From Pseudalkalibacillus hwajinpoensis (GTDB lineage: Bacteria > Bacillota > Bacilli > Bacillales > Guptibacillaceae): a DNA stretch of 64,000 bases. Positions 52,100-63,018 of this stretch are shown piece by piece. The stretch lies in the NCBI RefSeq assembly GCF_015234585.1, contig NZ_JADFCM010000001.1:1550001-1614000 (forward strand). The letters run 5' to 3'. The notes under the pieces were generated by a model that made no database searches, was not told the DNA's origin, and saw only the letters and a program-made list of their open reading frames with translations. The position numbers and the translations under genes were made by a program. Position 1 is the first letter of the stretch. Each line of letters opens with the position of its first letter.

Positions 52100-53062
52100 T
52101 TGGCAGAATCTTATGTTGATCTTACATTGCAGTTAGAAAATTCTAATGAAGCTCAAAGCTTATTTGGTCCTGGCGATGAGCATTTAAAGATAATTGAGGA
52201 ATCACTTGAAGTTTCACTTGTTACTCGTGGAGAAGGCATATCCGTAAAAGGTAATGAAGAAACCATCGCCATGGTAAAGGAAGTTGTCCACACGCTTCAT
52301 ACCCTTATAAAACGCGGAGCAAGTATCTCAGGGAGAGATGTCGTTTATGCTTGTCAACTTGTTCAACAGGGAATGCTAGATCAGCTTCTTGAACTTTACC
52401 AAGAAGAAATCACAACGAACGCTAAAGGGAAACCGATTAAAGTTAAGACGCTGGGACAGCGTCATTATGTGTCGGCTATGAAGAAAACCGATCTGGTATT
52501 TGGGATTGGTCCAGCTGGAACTGGTAAGACGTATCTTGCCGTTGTAATGGCGGTAACAGCTCTCAAGTACAACCAGGTGAAGAAAATTGTGCTAACTCGC
52601 CCAGCAGTTGAAGCTGGAGAGAGTCTTGGGTTTTTACCAGGGGATCTGAAGGAAAAGGTGGACCCATACTTACGCCCATTGTACGATGCGCTTCATGATG
52701 TACTTGGTGTAGAACAAACGACGCGCTTAATTGAACGTGGTACGATCGAAATTGCTCCACTTGCCTATATGAGAGGTCGGACGCTTGATGATAGCTACGT
52801 TATCTTAGATGAAGCACAAAATACAACCTCTCAGCAAATGAAAATGTTCTTAACACGATTAGGATTTGGTTCTAAAATGGTCATCACTGGAGATATAACG
52901 CAAATTGACCTTCCGAAAGGTAAAGAATCAGGCCTTGCTGCTGCCGAAAAAATCCTTAAGAGAGTAAAAGACGTTTCATTTATTTACTTACAGCAAACGG
53001 ATGTGGTCCGGCACCCATTAGTTCAACGAATTATTGACGCATACGAGCATGAAACGAAATAA
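52100..53062 (+). CDS. phoH: PhoH-family ATPase
   Basis: A 320-residue protein. An N-terminal KH-like region (about 15-75) is followed by a P-loop ATPase domain: FGIGPAGTGKTYLAVVMA (Walker A) and YVILDEAQNTTSQQMKMFLTRLG (Walker B), with DITQIDLP. It is likely an RNA-related ATPase; PhoH commonly lies next to ybeY and pgpH. TTG at 52100 follows AAGGAGA by about 11 bases. Length agrees with B. subtilis PhoH (319). Confidence 0.95.
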   Translation: MAESYVDLTLQLENSNEAQSLFGPGDEHLKIIEESLEVSLVTRGEGISVKGNEETIAMVKEVVHTLHTLIKRGASISGRDVVYACQLVQQGMLDQLLELYQEEITTNAKGKPIKVKTLGQRHYVSAMKKTDLVFGIGPAGTGKTYLAVVMAVTALKYNQVKKIVLTRPAVEAGESLGFLPGDLKEKVDPYLRPLYDALHDVLGVEQTTRLIERGTIEIAPLAYMRGRTLDDSYVILDEAQNTTSQQMKMFLTRLGFGSKMVITGDITQIDLPKGKESGLAAAEKILKRVKDVSFIYLQQTDVVRHPLVQRIIDAYEHETK

Positions 53063-53068
53063 GCTTTC

Positions 53069-53097
53069 AAAGGCCCGTGAAAAACGGGTCTTTTTTT
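53069..53097 (+). terminator. terminator after phoH
   Basis: AAAGGCCCG (53069-53077) pairs with CGGGTCTTT (53085-53093) with one G-U pair, then a T run. Confidence 0.85.
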
Positions 53098-53263
53098 AGC
53101 CTTTAAGAATTCAACACGATACCTTTATCTTTTATGTTTTCATCAAGTTGAACTGCTTCCAATCAGTTTAACTTATTGTGAGATTCCGCTCCATTTATTA
53201 GGGAATTCTGATAAAATATGAAGAAGAGTAGTAGAGGCCAGAACTTATGAGGTGAAGAAAGCT

Positions 53264-55393
53264 ATGGTTGCGAAGATTAAACGTCTGTTTCAGGATAATC
53301 TCCGTAATATTGAACGAATAAAAATGGTGAAATGGTCTCTTTATGGCCTGGTTGCTCTCATCATGTATTTAACGATGCTTTCAAATGTCATTCCTGAATC
53401 ATTGGACGTTTCTCTTTATTCAAGAGCAGATCATGATATAGCTTCGCCTATTACGATCGAAAATAAAACAGCCACAGAAGATGAACGATCGAAAGCAGCT
53501 CAAATCGACGCAAAATATGTTTACAGAGATGAAGTTTCTCAGTCACAGGTCGATCAATTAAATGATTTGTTTTCAGGTATTGAAAAGGTTAAAAACAATG
53601 ATAGTGATGACGCTGAAACGACAGAAGAGAAAATAACAGAGCTTGAATCTTTACTATCTGTGTCGATGTCAGCAGAACTTTCAAACGAAACTCTCGTCCC
53701 ACTTCTTGAAGCGGAATTGTCTCAAATTAGCTTAATTAAAGAGCTGACACTATCTGAAGTAATGGAAGTCATGACTGATAGAGTGTCTATTGATAATTTA
53801 GAGCAATCTAAAACGGATGTGGAAGATCGGTTATCCCTTACTTCTCTACCTACTGAGCAGAAAAAAGCAATGATAACAGTAGCACAGCAGAGTATTGTGC
53901 CTAATTATTTTCTAGATCCAGAACAAACCGAACAAAGTCGTCAAGAAGCAATAGAAGCAGTTCAGCCGGTTATGATTCGTGAAGGCCAAATTATCGTTGA
54001 AGAAGGAGCGATGATTAACAGAGAAGTGATGGAGCAATTAAGACTAGCTGGTCTTCTTGATGAGGGGTTTGATGCAGTTCCTTATATCGGCCTTGCATTG
54101 CTAGTTGTCCTTCTTACTGGTTATTTGTATTACTTCTTTCAGGATGTAAATTCAAGAGTCCGCTCAGCCAATACAAATTTATTGATTCTCGTTCTCATTT
54201 ATCTCAGCACACTGCTTGTTCTGAAACTATCGAGCTTGATGCAGGGAATTGAATTGCCGGGTATTGCTTATATTGTTCCTGTAGCGGTAGGTTCTATGCT
54301 CATCAAAATGCTCTTTAATGAACAATTAGCCATTGCATCAAGCTTCCTCTTTGGAGTGTGTGCTGGCGTGTTTTTCAACGGAGAAATAACGGGACCAATG
54401 AATGCGTCACTTGCTTTCTATGTATTGATGAGTTCATTATCGGGAGTCTTTTTCCTCGGTAAAAGAAATCATCGATCCAACATATTGAAAGCAGGATTAC
54501 TAGTATCCTTAATAAACATCGTTTCAGTGGCTATATTATTAATGTTAAAGAACGGACAATACAGTGGAATCGAATTAAGCTACCATTTCTTGTTTGCTTT
54601 CGTATCAGGTTTTCTTTCATCTATGTTAACACTGGGACTTATGCCTTTCTTTGAAGCAGGTTTTAGGATCATCTCGACTACAAGATTAATCGAATTATCT
54701 AATCCAAATCATCCACTTCTGAGAAAAATTCTTGTTGAAACACCGGGAACGTATCACCATAGTGTAATGGTTGCTAACTTATCGGAGGCAGCATGTGAAT
54801 CGATTGGAGCCAACGGTTTACTAGCAAGGGTGGGAGCCTATTACCACGACATTGGTAAAACAAAACGCCCCCACTTCTTCATTGAAAATCAAATGAATAT
54901 GGAAAATCCGCATGATAAAATTTCTCCATATTTAAGTAAAACAATTATCGTTTCTCATGCCACTGACGGGGCGGAGATGCTTAGGATGCATCGATTGCCA
55001 AAAGAAATTGTGGATATAGCTGAACAACATCACGGAACGACACTGCTGAAGTTCTTTTATTACAAAGCAAGTGAACAATCTGATCAGCAGGTGTCTGAAG
55101 CTGAATTCCGCTATCCTGGACCAAGAGCTCAAACGAAGGAAGCCGCTGTAGTTGGAATTGCAGACTGTATCGAAGCGGCAGTGAGGTCGATGAACAAACC
55201 AAACCCTGATACCATTGAATCGCTCGTAAGAAAAATTATTACTGAAAGACTTGAAGATGGACAGTTTGACGAATGTGATTTATCTCTCAGAGAGCTCGAC
55301 ATTGTTGCAAAAACAATATTAGAAACATTAAATGGTATTTTTCATAGTCGAATTGAATATCCAACAGAATTAAAAAAGAAGGTGACTTCATGA
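53264..55393 (+). CDS. pgpH: c-di-AMP phosphodiesterase PgpH (7TM-HD)
   Basis: A 709-residue protein: first helix (about 25-45), a large extracellular 7TMR-HDED domain (about 45-275), six further helices (about 280-480) and a cytoplasmic HD domain with GTYHHSVMVANL, YYHDIGKTKRPHFF and IAEQHHGTTL. It degrades cyclic di-AMP. ATG at 53264 lies 8 bases after GAGGTGA; the GTG at 53252 overlaps that site. Coupled to ybeY by an ATGA overlap. Confidence 0.95.
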   Translation: MVAKIKRLFQDNLRNIERIKMVKWSLYGLVALIMYLTMLSNVIPESLDVSLYSRADHDIASPITIENKTATEDERSKAAQIDAKYVYRDEVSQSQVDQLNDLFSGIEKVKNNDSDDAETTEEKITELESLLSVSMSAELSNETLVPLLEAELSQISLIKELTLSEVMEVMTDRVSIDNLEQSKTDVEDRLSLTSLPTEQKKAMITVAQQSIVPNYFLDPEQTEQSRQEAIEAVQPVMIREGQIIVEEGAMINREVMEQLRLAGLLDEGFDAVPYIGLALLVVLLTGYLYYFFQDVNSRVRSANTNLLILVLIYLSTLLVLKLSSLMQGIELPGIAYIVPVAVGSMLIKMLFNEQLAIASSFLFGVCAGVFFNGEITGPMNASLAFYVLMSSLSGVFFLGKRNHRSNILKAGLLVSLINIVSVAILLMLKNGQYSGIELSYHFLFAFVSGFLSSMLTLGLMPFFEAGFRIISTTRLIELSNPNHPLLRKILVETPGTYHHSVMVANLSEAACESIGANGLLARVGAYYHDIGKTKRPHFFIENQMNMENPHDKISPYLSKTIIVSHATDGAEMLRMHRLPKEIVDIAEQHHGTTLLKFFYYKASEQSDQQVSEAEFRYPGPRAQTKEAAVVGIADCIEAAVRSMNKPNPDTIESLVRKIITERLEDGQFDECDLSLRELDIVAKTILETLNGIFHSRIEYPTELKKKVTS

Positions 55394-55863
55394 ATTTAAC
55401 GATAGACTTTGTTGATGAGACGAACTCAATTAAAAAAGAGCAGCTTGAGATGCTCGAGAATTTATTAAACCATGCTGCAAAGGAAGAAGAGGTTAGACCG
55501 GGAAGTGAAGTGTCGGTTATGTTTGTGGATAATGAACGTATTACCGAGATCAATCGCGAATATCGTGGGAAAGATCAACCGACAGATGTCATTTCCTTCG
55601 CACTTGATGATGAGGAAGAGGGAGAAGAACCGCTTATTATTGGTGAAGAACTACCGCATTTACTCGGAGAAATTGTTATTTCCGTTCCAAAAATAGAGGA
55701 TCAAGCTACTGAATATGGACATAGTTTTGAGCGGGAGCTTGGCTTTTTAAGTGTTCATGGTTTTCTTCATTTACTGGGTTATGATCATATGACCGAGGAA
55801 GATGAGAAAGAAATGTTCGGAAAACAAAAAGTGCTGTTAGAACAATATGGCCTCACGAGATAA
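55390..55863 (+). CDS. ybeY: endoribonuclease YbeY
   Basis: A 157-residue zinc protein with the H3xH5xH motif in HGFLHLLGYDH near residues 116-126 and YRGKDQPTDVISFAL before it. It matures 16S rRNA and takes part in ribosome quality control. It overlaps pgpH by 4 bases and dgkA by 17. Length is normal. Confidence 0.95.
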   Translation: MNLTIDFVDETNSIKKEQLEMLENLLNHAAKEEEVRPGSEVSVMFVDNERITEINREYRGKDQPTDVISFALDDEEEGEEPLIIGEELPHLLGEIVISVPKIEDQATEYGHSFERELGFLSVHGFLHLLGYDHMTEEDEKEMFGKQKVLLEQYGLTR

Positions 55864-56236
55864 TCGGTCGAGGTTGTTACGGTTTTTACGTAGCTTTCTA
55901 TATGCTTCACAAGGCTTTCGTTATTTAGTGAAAAATGAACAAAATTTTCTATTTCATCTTATTGCAGGTAGTTTCGTTCTGATAGCGGGGCTAATTCTTG
56001 AGCTATCTGTGATAAAGATGAGCATATTATTAACTGTAATCGGTATCATGTTAAGCTTAGAAGCGTTAAATACAGGGATTGAGAGATCGATTGACTTAAT
56101 TACCGAAAAAGAACATCCTATAGCGAAAGTAGCAAAAGATGTTTCAGCCGCTGCAGTCTTTCTTTTTGCGGTCATTTCAGTTATAATCGGTATCCTTCTC
56201 TTTTTCGAACCGATTGTTCACTTGTTTCAGTCATAA
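55847..56236 (+). CDS. dgkA: undecaprenol / diacylglycerol kinase DgkA
   Basis: A 129-residue membrane kinase with three helices. FRYLVKNEQNFLFHL and SLEALNTGIERSIDLITEKEHPIAKVAKDVSAAAVFL are signature segments. Gram-positive DgkA mainly phosphorylates undecaprenol, recycling the cell-wall carrier. ATG at 55847 is inside ybeY and lacks a strong ribosome site, so translation is probably coupled. Confidence 0.92.
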   Translation: MASRDNRSRLLRFLRSFLYASQGFRYLVKNEQNFLFHLIAGSFVLIAGLILELSVIKMSILLTVIGIMLSLEALNTGIERSIDLITEKEHPIAKVAKDVSAAAVFLFAVISVIIGILLFFEPIVHLFQS

Positions 56237-57548
<1,312 letters not shown>

Positions 57549-57648
57549 GTGAAATTTTGTTAAATATTCCATCACATAAACCGACATATGTCAGGTCAAG
57601 CTAGAGGTAAGAGAAAAACTTTTTACAAAATGAAAGGTGGGATCTAAA

Positions 57649-57786
57649 GTGTTAGAGTTTACCTGGAAAATATTTTGTGAAACAGGAAACATTGATACTT
57701 ATCTTCTTTTGAAGGAAATGGAAACACCGAGCGATGAAGAGGGAGAATCTCTTATCGATTTGGAAGAAGTAACTCGCCTCACTTGA
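57649..57786 (+). CDS. yqzL: YqzL-family small protein
   Basis: A 45-residue acidic protein, MLEFTWKIFCETGNIDTYLLLKEME with a Glu/Asp-rich tail. It matches YqzL, which lies between era and recO in B. subtilis. GTG at 57649 follows AAAGGTGGG. Function unknown. Confidence 0.85.
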   Translation: MLEFTWKIFCETGNIDTYLLLKEMETPSDEEGESLIDLEEVTRLT

Positions 57787-57819
57787 CCTTATGGAATGTT
57801 AACAGGAAACGGTTGGTGA

Positions 57820-58575
57820 ATGTTCTTGTTAAAAAAGGTTGAAGGAATTGTGATTCGAACCGTAGACTATGGTGAAACAAATAAAATACTAACACTTTTT
57901 TCAAGAGAGACGGGTAAGGTTGGCGTTATGGCAAGAGGCGCAAAAAAACCTAAAAGCCGTCTTTCTGCTGTTTCTCAACTTTTTGTATATGGTCAGTATC
58001 TTTACCAGCATACATCCGGTCTTGGGGGACTGAATCAGGGGGAAATCATTGATTCATTTCGTTCCATTCGCAATGATCTTTTTCTTACCTCATATGCTGC
58101 TTATGCGGCAGAGCTTGTTGACAAATTAACAGAGGAACGAAAGCCTAACCCCTATTTATTTGAGATGCTCTATCAGGTGCTGCACGCGTTAGATGAAGAA
58201 AAAGACCCTGAAGTAGTGGTGTTTATATTCGAATTGAAAATGCTACGTGTTGCTGGAATAACCCCTCAACTGGATCGTTGTGCGAACTGCGGCCTTCCTG
58301 AAGGGAAATTCCACTTTTCAATTAATGAAGGTGGATTGCTATGTCACCGTTGTCTTTCAGTCGATCCTTATCATCTTCCAATGACAAAACGAACGGCAGA
58401 GCTTCTTCACCTGTTTGCCCACATTGATCTCGGAAGATTAGGAAATATTTCACTTAAAGATGAAACAAAAAAAGAGATTAGGCACATTCTTAATTTGTAT
58501 TTTGACGCTTATTCGGGTCTTTACCTAAAGTCAAAACGATTTTTGGATCAGTTAGACAAATTCAAACTTGAGTAA
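57820..58575 (+). CDS. recO: DNA repair protein RecO
   Basis: A 251-residue protein: N-terminal OB fold (EGIVIRTVDYGETNKILTLFSRETGKVGVMARGAKKPKSRL), helical middle and a zinc finger (CANCGLPEG, then CHRC). It loads RecA with RecR and anneals strands. ATG at 57820 is 33 bases after yqzL without a strong ribosome site. The C-terminus FDAYSGLYLKSKRFLDQL agrees with B. subtilis RecO. Confidence 0.95.
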   Translation: MFLLKKVEGIVIRTVDYGETNKILTLFSRETGKVGVMARGAKKPKSRLSAVSQLFVYGQYLYQHTSGLGGLNQGEIIDSFRSIRNDLFLTSYAAYAAELVDKLTEERKPNPYLFEMLYQVLHALDEEKDPEVVVFIFELKMLRVAGITPQLDRCANCGLPEGKFHFSINEGGLLCHRCLSVDPYHLPMTKRTAELLHLFAHIDLGRLGNISLKDETKKEIRHILNLYFDAYSGLYLKSKRFLDQLDKFKLE

Positions 58576-58612
58576 AAAGTCTGCGGAGAGAGAATCCGGA
58601 GGCTTTTTATTT
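58573..58612 (+). terminator. terminator of recO
   Basis: AAAAAGTCTGCGGA (58574-58587) pairs imperfectly with TCCGGAGGCTTTTT (58595-58608): one mismatch and one G-U pair. Confidence 0.75.
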
Positions 58613-58780
58613 TCAATAGAGCTAAATCAACGATGTTCCATCATATAGCTTTTATTTACTTCACAATATCACTTAAAAAGTTTTTATGGCTTGATTTTTT
58701 CAAATACAGGCTTGATGCTTTCGTTCAAATGGTATAATCGTATATAATAATGAAAATACAGTATAACATTTTTAGTAAAG

Positions 58781-59422
58781 GTGGTGATTCTTATCCAACT
58801 GAATAATCGACAGGAAACAATCCTTCAGATCGTAAAAAACGAAGGACCTATTACAGGCGAGCATATTGCTGAAAAGCTTAGTTTGACTCGCGCAACGCTT
58901 AGACCTGATCTTGCTATCCTTACAATGGCAGGTTATCTTGACGCACGGCCAAGAGTTGGGTATTTTTATACAGGGAAAACAGGCTCACAACTTCTTACTG
59001 AGAAAATAAGAAAAATTAAAGTTGACGATTATAAGTCTATACCAGTAGTTGTCCAAGAGAACGCAAGCGTATATGATGCGATTTGCTCGATGTTTCTTGA
59101 GGATGTAGGTACGTTGTTTGTTGTAAATGAAATGGCTCATTTAGTCGGTGTTTTATCAAGAAAAGACCTATTAAGAGCTGCGCTCGGTAAGCAAGATCTT
59201 GGTAGTATTCCAGTAACAATTATTATGACAAGAATGCCTAACATTACTGTTTGCTCACGAGAAGATCTTTTAATTGAAGTGGCAAATCAGCTAATCGAAA
59301 AGCAAATAGATGCCTTGCCGATTGTAAAAGATGTAGAGAACGGCATTGAGGTTATCGGGAGAATTACGAAAACAAATATTACCAGAGCTCTTGTAGATCT
59401 GGCTAAGGATGAAATTATTTAG
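58781..59422 (+). CDS. ccpN: gluconeogenesis repressor CcpN
   Basis: About 210 residues: an N-terminal helix-turn-helix (GPITGEHIAEKLSLTRATLRPDLAILTMAGYL) and two CBS domains (about 75-200). It matches B. subtilis CcpN (YqzB), which represses gapB and pckA on glycolytic carbon. The start is doubtful. GTG at 58781 and 58784 lie inside AAAGGTGGTGAT, a near-perfect ribosome site that instead points to ATC at 58793. A TATAAT at 58733 with TTGATG 15 bases upstream may be its promoter. It is 14 bases before ppsR. Confidence 0.93.
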   Translation: MVILIQLNNRQETILQIVKNEGPITGEHIAEKLSLTRATLRPDLAILTMAGYLDARPRVGYFYTGKTGSQLLTEKIRKIKVDDYKSIPVVVQENASVYDAICSMFLEDVGTLFVVNEMAHLVGVLSRKDLLRAALGKQDLGSIPVTIIMTRMPNITVCSREDLLIEVANQLIEKQIDALPIVKDVENGIEVIGRITKTNITRALVDLAKDEII

Positions 59423-59436
59423 CTTAGGAGGTTTAT

Positions 59437-60261
59437 ATGACAAATACAACAAATCGTGCAATTGTGTATGTTATTTCAGACTCGGTTGGTGAAACGGCAG
59501 AGCTTGTCGTAAAGGCGGCAGCAAGTCAGTTTGACCCTACCGATTTCGATGTTAGAAGAGTTCCCTATGTAGAGGACACGGCTACAATACATGAAGTGAT
59601 GACACTTGCAAAAGAAACGAAAGCGATCGTAGCGTTTACCCTAGTGGTGCCTGAATTGAGAAAATTCCTTCTTGATGTCGCGTCAAAAGAAAATATTCAG
59701 GCTGTTGATATTATTGGTCCTATGATTGATCATATGCAAGAAGTTATTGGTAAAGCTCCGCGCAATGAGCCTGGACTTGTACATAAGCTCGATGAAGATT
59801 ATTTTCGCCGAGTAGAAGCAATTGAGTTTGCTGTTAAATATGATGATGGGAGAGACCCACGAGGAATTGCACTGGCAGACATTGTTCTTGTGGGAGTTTC
59901 AAGAACATCGAAAACACCGCTATCTCAATACTTAGCTCATAAAAGGTTGAAGGTGGCTAATGTGCCGATTGTTCCTGAGGTCGACCCACCTGAAGAACTA
60001 TTTACTGTTGGTGAAGGTAAATGCTATGCCCTTAAAATAAGCCCCGAGAAATTAAACAATATACGCAAAGAAAGACTAATTGCTCTTGGATTAAATGCCG
60101 AAGCGAGCTATGCAAATATGACGAGAATTAAAGACGAGCTTGAATATTTTGATACGATTATTAATAAGATGAATTGTCAAGTGATCGATGTTTCTAATCG
60201 AGCTGTAGAAGAAACAGCTAATTTAATTCTTAGCTTACATAAAGGGAAGCATACTTCTTAA
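59437..60261 (+). CDS. ppsR: pyruvate,phosphate dikinase regulatory protein (YqfL/PpsR)
   Basis: A 274-residue DUF299-family bifunctional kinase/phosphorylase. [18 protein letters not shown] at the N-terminus, [18 protein letters not shown] as P-loop, and [11 protein letters not shown] are diagnostic. It switches PPDK (or PEP synthase) on and off by ADP-dependent phosphorylation. ATG at 59437 follows TTAGGAGG. In B. subtilis the ccpN-yqfL pair is conserved, both dealing with the PEP/pyruvate branch. Confidence 0.94.
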   Translation: MTNTTNRAIVYVISDSVGETAELVVKAAASQFDPTDFDVRRVPYVEDTATIHEVMTLAKETKAIVAFTLVVPELRKFLLDVASKENIQAVDIIGPMIDHMQEVIGKAPRNEPGLVHKLDEDYFRRVEAIEFAVKYDDGRDPRGIALADIVLVGVSRTSKTPLSQYLAHKRLKVANVPIVPEVDPPEELFTVGEGKCYALKISPEKLNNIRKERLIALGLNAEASYANMTRIKDELEYFDTIINKMNCQVIDVSNRAVEETANLILSLHKGKHTS

Positions 60262-60639
60262 AAAAGCTTGAATAGAATGATTGATTTCTTCTATATTTTC
60301 CGCGAAAGCTATGTTAGCTAATATTGTTGATATCTCGCCTTTCAGCTATGCTGAAAAGTCACCTTGTGATGACCTATCATGAATATAGCTTGAAAAATCA
60401 AAGAATCACACCATCATCGGATTGAATTTGGTCACGATGATGGCGTTTTTTTATCGTTTTTACCTGTTCAATTTAATATTTTTAGTATATAATCAAATAT
60501 TGTCAATAAAATTTGTCTATAATCATATAAGAAGGCTTTAATAAGATTCTTAAACTATTGGGGCTTGAACTAAAATTCTGAAAGTTAAAACATAAATTTC
60601 AAAAGAAGGATAACTCAGGGAGATGTAGAATACAGAATT
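60262..60639 (+). other. 378-base gap with a terminator and possible promoters
   Basis: No gene is supported. A hairpin TTTCAGC/GCTGAAA lies near 60340-60356. The transcription end for ppsR is at 60411-60452. Two perfect TATAAT boxes (60488-60493 and 60518-60523) precede yqxD, but neither has a convincing -35 at 16-18 bases; one or both may drive yqxD-dnaG-sigA. Confidence 0.5.
60411..60452 (+). terminator. terminator of ccpN-ppsR
   Basis: CCATCATCG (60411-60419) pairs with CGATGATGG (60435-60443) across 15 bases, then CGTTTTTTT. Confidence 0.85.
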
Positions 60640-61131
60640 ATGACGAAAAAGAAACTGACGCTTTTTGTCGATGCAGATGCATGTCCTGTTCTAATTAAGG
60701 AAGAAATGATGTCTTTTCAACAAGCTTTATCAGAAACCGAAATCGTTTTTGTGGCATCGTATGCTCATATGAGCACGACGTTCCGTGAAGCGAGGTGGGT
60801 TATGGTAGACTCTGAAAAGGAAGAAGCTGATCTCTACATCCATCGTCATGCTAAGAAAGGTGATTTAGCTGTAACTCAAGACTATGGACTAGCAAGTATA
60901 CTCCTTCCAAAGGGTGTTTTTGTCCTTTCTCCAAGAGGAAAAAGATACACTGAAGAGAACATTTCTACTCTTCTACATACGCGTTATTTAGCATCGAAAA
61001 GTAGAAGAGCGGGTAAGCATACAAAAGGTCCGCGAAAGTTTACGAGTGAAGATCGAGATGAGTTTCGGAAAGAATTAATTAAAATTTTGTCGAATTATGA
61101 AGGAGTTTATTTCTATTTGTCGAAATTATAG
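60640..61131 (+). CDS. yqxD: YaiI/YqxD family protein (DUF188)
   Basis: A 163-residue protein with a PIN/NYN-like start LFVDADACPVLIKEEM and conserved DLAVTQDYGLASILLPKGV, HTKGPRKFTSEDRDEF. Its acidic residues suggest a metal-dependent RNase fold, but no activity is established. ATG at 60640 has no close ribosome site (GGGAG is 16 bases upstream), so the start is moderate. The yqxD-dnaG-sigA order is the classic macromolecular-synthesis operon of Bacillus. Confidence 0.9.
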   Translation: MTKKKLTLFVDADACPVLIKEEMMSFQQALSETEIVFVASYAHMSTTFREARWVMVDSEKEEADLYIHRHAKKGDLAVTQDYGLASILLPKGVFVLSPRGKRYTEENISTLLHTRYLASKSRRAGKHTKGPRKFTSEDRDEFRKELIKILSNYEGVYFYLSKL

Positions 61132-61150
61132 AACCTGTTGGTGATAATTA

Positions 61151-62971
61151 ATGAGTGGCAGAATCCCGGAAGAGAAAATTGAAGCGATTCGCAAATCCAC
61201 CGATATCGTTGATGTGATTAGTGATTATGTCCAACTGAAGAAACAAGGAAGGAATTTCTTCGGTCTTTGCCCTTTTCATGGAGAGAGTACTCCTTCATTT
61301 TCAGTAGCTCCCGATAAGCAAATATATCATTGTTTTGGTTGTGGCGCTGGTGGTAATGCATTTTCATTTTTAATGGAAATAGAAGGATACAACTTCATAG
61401 AAGCTGTTGAAGCACTTGGACAGAAATCAGGGATAGAACTACCTGAAGTTCAAGACAATCAAAATAGTAATCCAAAGACAACATCTGAGAATGAGGTCAT
61501 CTATAAGGCTCATGATTTTCTAGCTAAGCTTTATAATCATTGCATGGTTAAGACGCCAGAAGGTGAAAAAGCTCGTGATTACCTGAGCGAGCGAGGCTTT
61601 ACAAATGAAATGATTGAGAAGTTCCAACTTGGCTTTGCCCCTGATTCGTGGGATTATGCAACGGGATATTTGGAGAAGAGAAACTATCCTATAGCAAAAA
61701 TTGCAAATGCTGGACTTCTTGCAAAAAGGGAGTTTGATGGGAAATATTTTGATCGTTTTCGCAATCGTATTATGTTCCCAATATGGGATCCAAAAGGAAG
61801 ACCGGTCGCATTTGGAGGCAGAATATTAGGTGAAGGTGAACCGAAATATTTGAATAGCCCTGAAACAAAATTGTTTCAGAAAGGGAAGTTTTTGTATGGT
61901 TTTCATCTTACCCGCTCTTCTATCCGCTTAAAAGACCAGGCTATCCTTTTAGAAGGTTACGTGGATGTGATTACAGCGTACGGGAATGGGGTACAAAACG
62001 TTGTAGCGAGTCTAGGGACAGCATTAACCAAAGATCAGGCTAAACTTCTACGAAGACAGACAGAATCAGTGGTGATTTGTTATGACTCAGATAAGGCGGG
62101 GATTAATGCTGCTACAAGAGCAGCGGATGAATTAGTCGAAGCCGGTTGCTATGTAAGAATCGCAAAAATGCCAAACGGACTTGATCCCGATGACTATATC
62201 CGAACATACGGTGCAGAACGGTTTGAAAAGGATGTAATAGGGGCAGCGTCAACAGTAATGGCTTTTAAAATGGAAGTTTTTCGATCAGGAAAAAACCTAT
62301 CGGATGAAGGAGAACGAATCCGCTACATCGAAGAAGTACTTAAAGAAATTAGCGGACTTTCAAACGCTGTCGAAAGAGACCATTATCTTAGACAACTATC
62401 GGAAGAATTCTCACTTTCACTCGATGCTCTAAAGCAGCAAGTTACCCAGTTTTATAAAGAGGGCAAGAAAAGTAAGGATAATGCTCCTCCTAAAAGGGAT
62501 AATAATGCTAGGAAAAATTTCTATGTGAAGAAAAAGCTCCTACCTGCTTTCCAGAATTCAGAGCGAATCTTACTTGCATATATGATGCGAGATCTGGATG
62601 TTGCAGAAAAAGTGCAGGAAGAGGTTGGCGGTTCGTTTAATATTGACGAGCATAGTGCGATCGCTGCATATCTGTATAGCTTTTATGCTAACGGCCATGA
62701 GGCGGACATTAGTCAATTCATGGAGCAGCTTACTGATCCTAACCTTGTCAAAATTGCTTCTGAACTGGCCATGATGGATTTAAATGAAGACGTGTCGGAT
62801 AAAGAACTTCATGATTATATTCGGCAGGTGTTAAATTATCCAGAATGGATAAAGATAGAAGAGAGAGAAAAAGAGAAAAAAGAAGCGGAAATGAAGCAAG
62901 ACTTTGTCCAGGCAGCTAAGATCGCTATGGAAATTCTTGAAATGAAGAAGAACTTAAAAAATTCATTTTAA
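61151..62971 (+). CDS. dnaG: DNA primase DnaG
   Basis: A 606-residue primase: N-terminal CHC2 zinc ribbon (CPFHGESTPSFSV, then YHCFGCGAGG), TOPRIM catalytic core (ILLEGYVDVITAY, VVICYDSDKAG with the acidic metal ligands) and a C-terminal helicase-binding domain. It makes RNA primers for replication. ATG at 61151 follows TTGGTGATAA, a weak site. B. subtilis DnaG is 603 residues. Confidence 0.97.
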   Translation: MSGRIPEEKIEAIRKSTDIVDVISDYVQLKKQGRNFFGLCPFHGESTPSFSVAPDKQIYHCFGCGAGGNAFSFLMEIEGYNFIEAVEALGQKSGIELPEVQDNQNSNPKTTSENEVIYKAHDFLAKLYNHCMVKTPEGEKARDYLSERGFTNEMIEKFQLGFAPDSWDYATGYLEKRNYPIAKIANAGLLAKREFDGKYFDRFRNRIMFPIWDPKGRPVAFGGRILGEGEPKYLNSPETKLFQKGKFLYGFHLTRSSIRLKDQAILLEGYVDVITAYGNGVQNVVASLGTALTKDQAKLLRRQTESVVICYDSDKAGINAATRAADELVEAGCYVRIAKMPNGLDPDDYIRTYGAERFEKDVIGAASTVMAFKMEVFRSGKNLSDEGERIRYIEEVLKEISGLSNAVERDHYLRQLSEEFSLSLDALKQQVTQFYKEGKKSKDNAPPKRDNNARKNFYVKKKLLPAFQNSERILLAYMMRDLDVAEKVQEEVGGSFNIDEHSAIAAYLYSFYANGHEADISQFMEQLTDPNLVKIASELAMMDLNEDVSDKELHDYIRQVLNYPEWIKIEEREKEKKEAEMKQDFVQAAKIAMEILEMKKNLKNSF

Positions 62972-63018
62972 GAAATTAACTATTTTTATTGTTGAGATGT
63001 ATGGAAGGAGGGGATCGA